Assembly (NCBI RefSeq): GCF_000003605.2
Contig: NW_003145289.1
Coordinates: 212,510-243,611 of the forward strand
Length of the DNA stretch: 31,102 bases
Direction: 5' to 3'
DNA from: Saccoglossus kowalevskii
Taxonomy: Eukaryota; Hemichordata; Enteropneusta; Harrimaniidae
In this document: one piece after another, positions 26,486 to 31,102 of the stretch
Numbering within the stretch: the first letter of the stretch is position 1
Layout of the letters: every line of letters begins with the position of its first letter
Translations under genes and position numbers: made by a program
Notes under the pieces: generated by a model
Seen by the model: the letters and a program-made list of their open reading frames with translations, nothing else
Told to the model about the DNA's origin: nothing
Database searches by the model: none

Positions 26486-27030
26486 CAAACTATTCAGGCT
26501 GACTAAGGATCTTTGTGCAGATTACTCACAAATGATTGTTATGTCATTGTGTACATTCTAGAGGTTAGGTTAAGAGAAATGTTGTTGAATTTGTTTCATT
26601 TTGACTTAGATTGATTGACAGTATTCAAACATAAAATAGGGAATGACAACTTTTTTTTGTAAATCCAATTGTACATTTATGTTAAAGGAAGTAGTTCAGT
26701 CCTGTTTCAAAGAATAATATACACAAATGAAAGAATTCAGTAGTTGCATGATAACTATGATTTGAAATTTGAAAAAAATTTAAAAGTAAGTTTCCGACTA
26801 TGGATTGATGAGTTTTATCAATGAAATTATGGCTGAATGATTTTAGAATAACTTTTCAATAACATAGTGCTGACTTAATTGAATTATTGGATTACTAGTT
26901 ATAGCTTGGTCACTGGGACATGGGTTGTATTTATTCTAGATTACATTACATAAATTTTACTGTACAATAATTCAATATATGGATTAGATCAACGTTTAAG
27001 TGTTGGAATAAAGCAGCATTTTGTCTGAGC
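26486..27030 (+). other. 3' UTR (inferred)
   Basis: AT-rich non-coding sequence from the stop codon to just past the AATAAA at 27007. The cleavage site is not known. Confidence 0.55.
27007..27012 (+). promoter_or_regulatory. Polyadenylation signal AATAAA
   Basis: First canonical AATAAA after the stop codon, 522 bases downstream, followed by a T/G-containing stretch (TTTTGTCTG). Confidence 0.55.
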
Positions 27031-28480
27031 ATTTTCCCAATGGGTCAGTAAATACCATGATTATATTAGATCCAATGGTTTGGAATAGGCAACATATATT
27101 TGATTGGTGATTTGATTTGATTTGATTTGATTTGATTTTGTTGCTGATGTGATATACATCTATCGTTGTTAAATACAATAAGATATAAAATTATTAATCA
27201 TACATGGATTGTATGATAAACTAAAAATCTGTCCCTGTATAAGACAACCAATCAAATAATCTGTAGTAGCTAAATGACAATGTGTATATTGTTGCTTGTC
27301 TTGCTGTTCTTATTATGATTCTTTAGTTCTTTTTACTGTAGTACAAGATTAATAATCCGATCAATTGGATTGGTCGTGACTTTTAACATAATTCATGTCG
27401 GGAAATTTGTGTGAAAGTAGCTGTTTTCGCTAATAATAAGATTTAATTTTCTTTCTTTTTTCCACATTCCTAAAGATAATGTAGATATATTAGACAAGAG
27501 TATGGTTTTATTAGTTATCAGCTAATGTGTTTTGACTTTACTGTGATCATATCTTAGGAAACAATTAAATATATATAAATATACCTTTAAAGTGTATTTT
27601 TTATTTATAAGGTATGCGTACAACTGTGTGTGTCGACATGGACGAATGTTTAATGTTTAAGTGTTATGCATTACTAAGTGAATCACAAACTGACGGAGAT
27701 ATCGGTGTGCAGCGGAGTTTACATAAGATGTACAGCAGAATGTGTGCAGATATTGTGCGATACAGTTGTTGATAATGAGCAGGAACTGTGTGTATCGTGG
27801 TCTGGTAACATATATACTTATATTAGTTATCATAATTACGAAATGGGTTTGATCACTCAATTCATGCCATACTGGGATAAATAAATATTACGTCTACTTG
27901 AAAAAAGTTATATGGCATGCTCACCCACTTGAATGTCAGGTACTGGAAGAGCGATGGTGCCACTTGGCCAAGTTAGTTCTGCCCAGACAGATGAATTTAC
28001 TGGTGGAATGGAAGTATATAATTCTCTAGAGAGAAACTAATGTACCAGCACTTTACTTCACGGCAAGGTGATAGGTGTATAATGCTCAAAAATGTATAAT
28101 GTCTTCATTAGCAAGATTGTCATACAGCCCTGTCACTTTGCTTGAAAATAGTTGCAGCAGCTTAAGACTTAAATTGAATTGAGAACTTGAAATTTGCATA
28201 TTGATAACGTAAAGATGAAAAACTTTTGGCACCACAGACATGGCCCTGTGTGGACTTGCAAGCAATTGAAAGTCATGGATCGATCAAATTTTTAGCATTG
28301 GCTGACCTCATGAACTCTGCATTACCATAGCCGAATCCACAACCAGCCAACAACATGGCTGTCATAATTCTATGTCTAGAATAAAATTCATATATTGATT
28401 TACATATACAGCATACAAAATTTACATATTTGTTACATATTATTATGTAATAATAACTCAACACCAAGAAAGTATAACAG
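27031..28480. other. Intergenic region
   Basis: AT-rich, with a (GATTT)n run at 27109-27138. I see no gene; the short open frames lack any domain-like composition. Confidence 0.6.
27109..27138 (+). repeat. (GATTT)6 microsatellite
   Basis: Six perfect pentamers. Confidence 0.95.
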
Positions 28481-28481
28481 T

Positions 28482-28540
28482 TGAATGCTGAGCTAGTGGT
28501 AAAGCTTTTTGTCGTGTTGGCGTGTTCAAATCTGGATGTG
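28482..28540 (+). mobile_element. tRNA-like sequence, probable SINE relic
   Basis: CTGAGCTAGTGGTAAAGC at 28488 matches a pol III A box with its usual GTGGT-A-AGC context, and GTGTTCAAATCTGGA at 28522 matches a B box. The spacing is about 8 bases shorter than in a real tRNA and no acceptor stem pairs, so this is a SINE head or decayed tRNA, not a working tRNA gene. Confidence 0.5.
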
Positions 28541-29730
28541 AAAAATATATTCAGGTGTCGTAACATTAAGATTCAATGCAACTACAAAATCATAACAGTC
28601 AAACTAATCAGAGAGTTGCTTGTTTGTATGTCGGCATGTTATTTCGGCGTGGCAAGTTTTTCCTCTTACATAGGCTTAGACTCTGTACATTCGAACACTT
28701 TTCGCAGTTTAGATCACGCATGGTAATACGTTTTATACGTTGTTCTATTTCTCAGAAATTAATGGTTTACACACTAAGAGTTACTATAAACGAAATAATT
28801 TCAGCAATCAAGTTAAGACAGTTTCTCAATAATTAGACTGATATTGACCAGATATTAACAAATATTATTCGGATCATCATTCCTTATGACGACAAATCAC
28901 ATATGACTTGTCAAAATTATATTTGTATTATTTGTACAGTTATCGGGACTAATTCACTTTTATGACAGAAAATGACAGAAAAAATAATACAAGTACTGTT
29001 GGTGCTTAAAAAATTCCAAATATACAAAATAAAAAGAACACTTAGCAACACATACAAATAAAATAATTTAAAAACTACAAAAATGTGCTCAGGTTAGTTA
29101 CCTTGATAAAATGTGTTGTTTCAAATTAGTTAAACAACCGTTGAGTGTCAATAAAAAAATGTTGACACAAATCAAGTTCATTACATATACGAGGAAATAC
29201 GTGAGTAGCAGAACAATGTAACTGAGTCTTATCTGCAGATGGGAGGACATACAGACATACAGTTATTCACAGAACACATTTTCCATAACTACATCTAAGT
29301 AAAAGACATTGAATTGATCTTAGTCACAGGGTGACAGGCCGATTGGGAAATATAGTCGCTACTTTGACTACAGAAAAGGCAACGAGAAACTCGTTTCAAA
29401 AAGCTAGCAAATAATTCAACCATAAATTTGGTGTCGGTAATGCCAGTCTTGCAGGTGCAGATACACAACAAAGGCAATGACTGCCTATACCACCTCTGAG
29501 AATGTGTGTAATACTACATGCTGTGCACAGACCGAAAGGAAAGTCAGTAACTGCAAACAGACGAGTTGTCTAGATGTACTGGCACTGGCACTTGGGGTTG
29601 ATCGTTATCCATTTCCCGCATATATGATTGGTAGGGTAGCACGGTCTCATCAGGTCTTCTATCTTGTCCTCCACAGAATGGCTGTTCTGCTATTGTCACC
29701 TCTGAGTCACAATTAGCATTCAGTGCTCTG
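28541..29730. other. Intergenic region
   Basis: AT-rich to about 29200, then more balanced composition. The part from about 29300 may be the 3' end of the minus-strand retroelement: a minus-strand CxxC stretch (RCLFC) lies at about 29365, where a nucleocapsid zinc knuckle would be expected, but the knuckle pattern is not intact. Confidence 0.45.
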
Positions 29731-30440
29731 CTAAATTTGGTTTACAGTCACGTGTGACTCGGTCTCCAATGCATCCTGTATTGCCTGGTCAAAGGTTTTT
29801 GGATTTGCTCTAAATAAACCATCACTTATTTCCTTCCCAGGGATTGTATTTTTATAATACTGCCTGCCCAGCCTTTCTTGGGAAGCAGGGTTCATAACTG
29901 GGTAGGCCATCTCTGTTAATCCATGTATAGTGTCAGCCAATTCCTGCTAACTCACGTCATCCTTGCACTGCATAATCCGTAGTTCTGCTGCATAGTATCT
30001 GCTTGTCCACCAGAACCAAATCTCCCGTTCAATCGTGTGACTAACTTTTGATATTTTGGTATTTTTCCACCATTACTTCTTGGGTCAGCACTTTCTGCAC
30101 TAAACTCACTGCCAAATACTTGGACTTATGTGACAGATCCCAATTATTTACACATTGTAAATCCTAATTAAGTACAAAGTATGCTTTGTAGTTTCCCCAT
30201 GACGTTTTTTCGGGATGGTATAAGGCTTTGTTACTGGATACATCCCTTCTGATGAAAAGCCTCATTTCCTATCAGTGCTTTTCTCTCTACAGCTTTAGTA
30301 TGGCAAGCTGCTTCCTGAGCAAACTCTTTTTCTGCTAATGTACCAAACAAATTTCTGGTCATCTTTTTGCTCTGTTCAGTCTAGATACTTTTTACTGGAG
30401 TCTGCTCTGCAATTTCGAGATCTGCAACTCGAGTCGCCAT
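29731..30440 (-). mobile_element. Decayed Ty3/gypsy-type retrotransposon gag
   Basis: On the minus strand the last open piece (29940 down to 29731) contains AYPVMNPASQERLGRQYY and NPKTFDQAIQDALE, a layout I know from Ty3/gypsy gag capsid regions ('AYP...RL.R..F', 'P.T...A...A...E'). Upstream fragments in other frames fit the same protein: LVTRLNGRFG near 30040, KYLAVSL near 30115, and NYKAYFVL near 30190. A likely start region lies near 30440. Several stops and frameshifts separate the pieces, so it is non-functional. No protease, reverse transcriptase or integrase is visible within the window. Confidence 0.6.
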
Positions 30441-30633
30441 GATCTGCATTCTCTGGTTCACCTTCTCTGCACCAGTTGTATCTCACCGCTGTCACCAATG
30501 TGACGCATAATACGGAGTGGGGCCTTTGTTGGGCTATTCTGTATTCAGGTGCTGGAAGCTTATTTTAAATACAGGTCTAATAACAGACGTCTCTGATAGC
30601 ATGCTTATCTTATAAGTCTTCAGCTCGGCTGCT

Positions 30634-31102
30634 GTCACGGGGTGGGGAACGTTCGGTGAATGTATACTGAGGCAGGGCAGGGAAGGATATTGGTAACAAA
30701 TACAATAAATCAAAACAACAAAATATATAAGGTTTCCTTCACTTTAATAAATAAATTGTGTGGGGTGCTAGTCACTGGAACCAGCAAAGGGGACTTAGGA
30801 CTTAATCAATGCTGCAAGGAACACTCCACTCCCCGGTGAACAGTAATGTACAATTTGCGTTCCTTCGTATCTGGCACACTGTCAAAACAGCTTCACTACA
30901 ATTTAGACTCGAGTTCTGTTTCCAGGGAATATCGGCAACTGCACTGATATCTGCTGCTACTACTACTACTACAGGTGTGCGCACGTGTTTTTGCGGAGCT
31001 CCTGGTTTTTGGTGGTGGTGAGCTAATTCTGGTCTTTGTAGGTGCTTTATTTTGTAAATTATTTGATATATCGGTTTGTAAATATCCAGTGTCATTCATT
31101 GT
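30634..31102 (-). mobile_element. Possible LTR end, runs off the window
   Basis: Read on the minus strand, an AT-rich stretch with a TTATTAAAG tract and GC-rich tail ends in CCCCGTGACA at about 30634, then about 190 bases of leader lead to the gag fragments. This is the order LTR-leader-gag. The other LTR end and a clear primer-binding site are not seen; GTGACAGC occurs both here and near 30490. A (CTA)n run lies at about 30954-30973. Confidence 0.3.

Noticed and set aside
28273-28566. Minus-strand open frame of 97 codons in the intergenic region
   Set aside because: No recognisable motif, overlaps the tRNA-like sequence, and its composition matches the AT-rich background.
30802-31095. Minus-strand open frame of 97 codons at the right edge
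   Set aside because: Contains translated simple repeat (VVVVV) and lies in the putative LTR region; no protein similarity seen.

Overview
The window is a stretch of AT-rich invertebrate animal DNA. It has short GT-AG introns, simple-sequence repeats and transposon debris. Nothing in it identifies the species. The domain mix (glycosyltransferase fold, TRADD-N-like domains, long ankyrin array) is of a kind seen in immune or apoptosis-type proteins of marine invertebrates such as cnidarians, molluscs, hemichordates and amphioxus; that lineage statement is inference.

Bases 1-27012 read as one plus-strand gene that is open at the 5' edge. I built it by eye from splice sites and reading phase. The order is: (i) a coding 27-bp minisatellite exon (1-2403), about 88 copies of a nine-residue unit of VGDGEQPVT type; (ii) a short exon of decayed units and two small exons of unknown fold (2716-6857); (iii) a 1253-nt exon with a GT-B/GT4-like glycosyltransferase domain whose sugar-nucleotide motifs look degraded (6956-8208); (iv) four exons, all phase 1-1, holding two TRADD-N-like domains (8296-10666); (v) a phase 1-0 adaptor exon (10863-10966); (vi) 48 ankyrin exons, almost all 99 or 102 nt, phase 0-0 and one repeat each (11409-25973), with one 31-codon linker exon; (vii) a 76-residue C-terminal exon (26255-26485) and a 3' UTR with AATAAA at 27007. 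Phases agree at every junction except the fifth ankyrin exon. The part in the window would encode about 3,450 residues.

The ankyrin array shows its own history. Exons 25-30 were duplicated as a block, introns included, to give exons 31-36. A partial third copy left exon 37 and a decayed exon in the intron before it. Exons 8-9 and 10-11 are another duplicated pair. Other relic exons lie in introns, one of them clear. One exon has a GC donor and one has a frame break. Because the exons are phase 0-0, skipping or adding any of them keeps the frame.

From 27013 to 31102 I see no intact gene. This part holds a tRNA-like SINE relic near 28490 and, on the minus strand, a decayed Ty3/gypsy-type gag (about 29731-30440) with a possible LTR running off the right edge.

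As a working idea (inference), the gene is a giant scaffold or sensor: a variable repetitive N-terminus, a binding-only glycosyltransferase fold, TRADD-N-like signalling or oligomerisation domains, and an expandable ankyrin solenoid.
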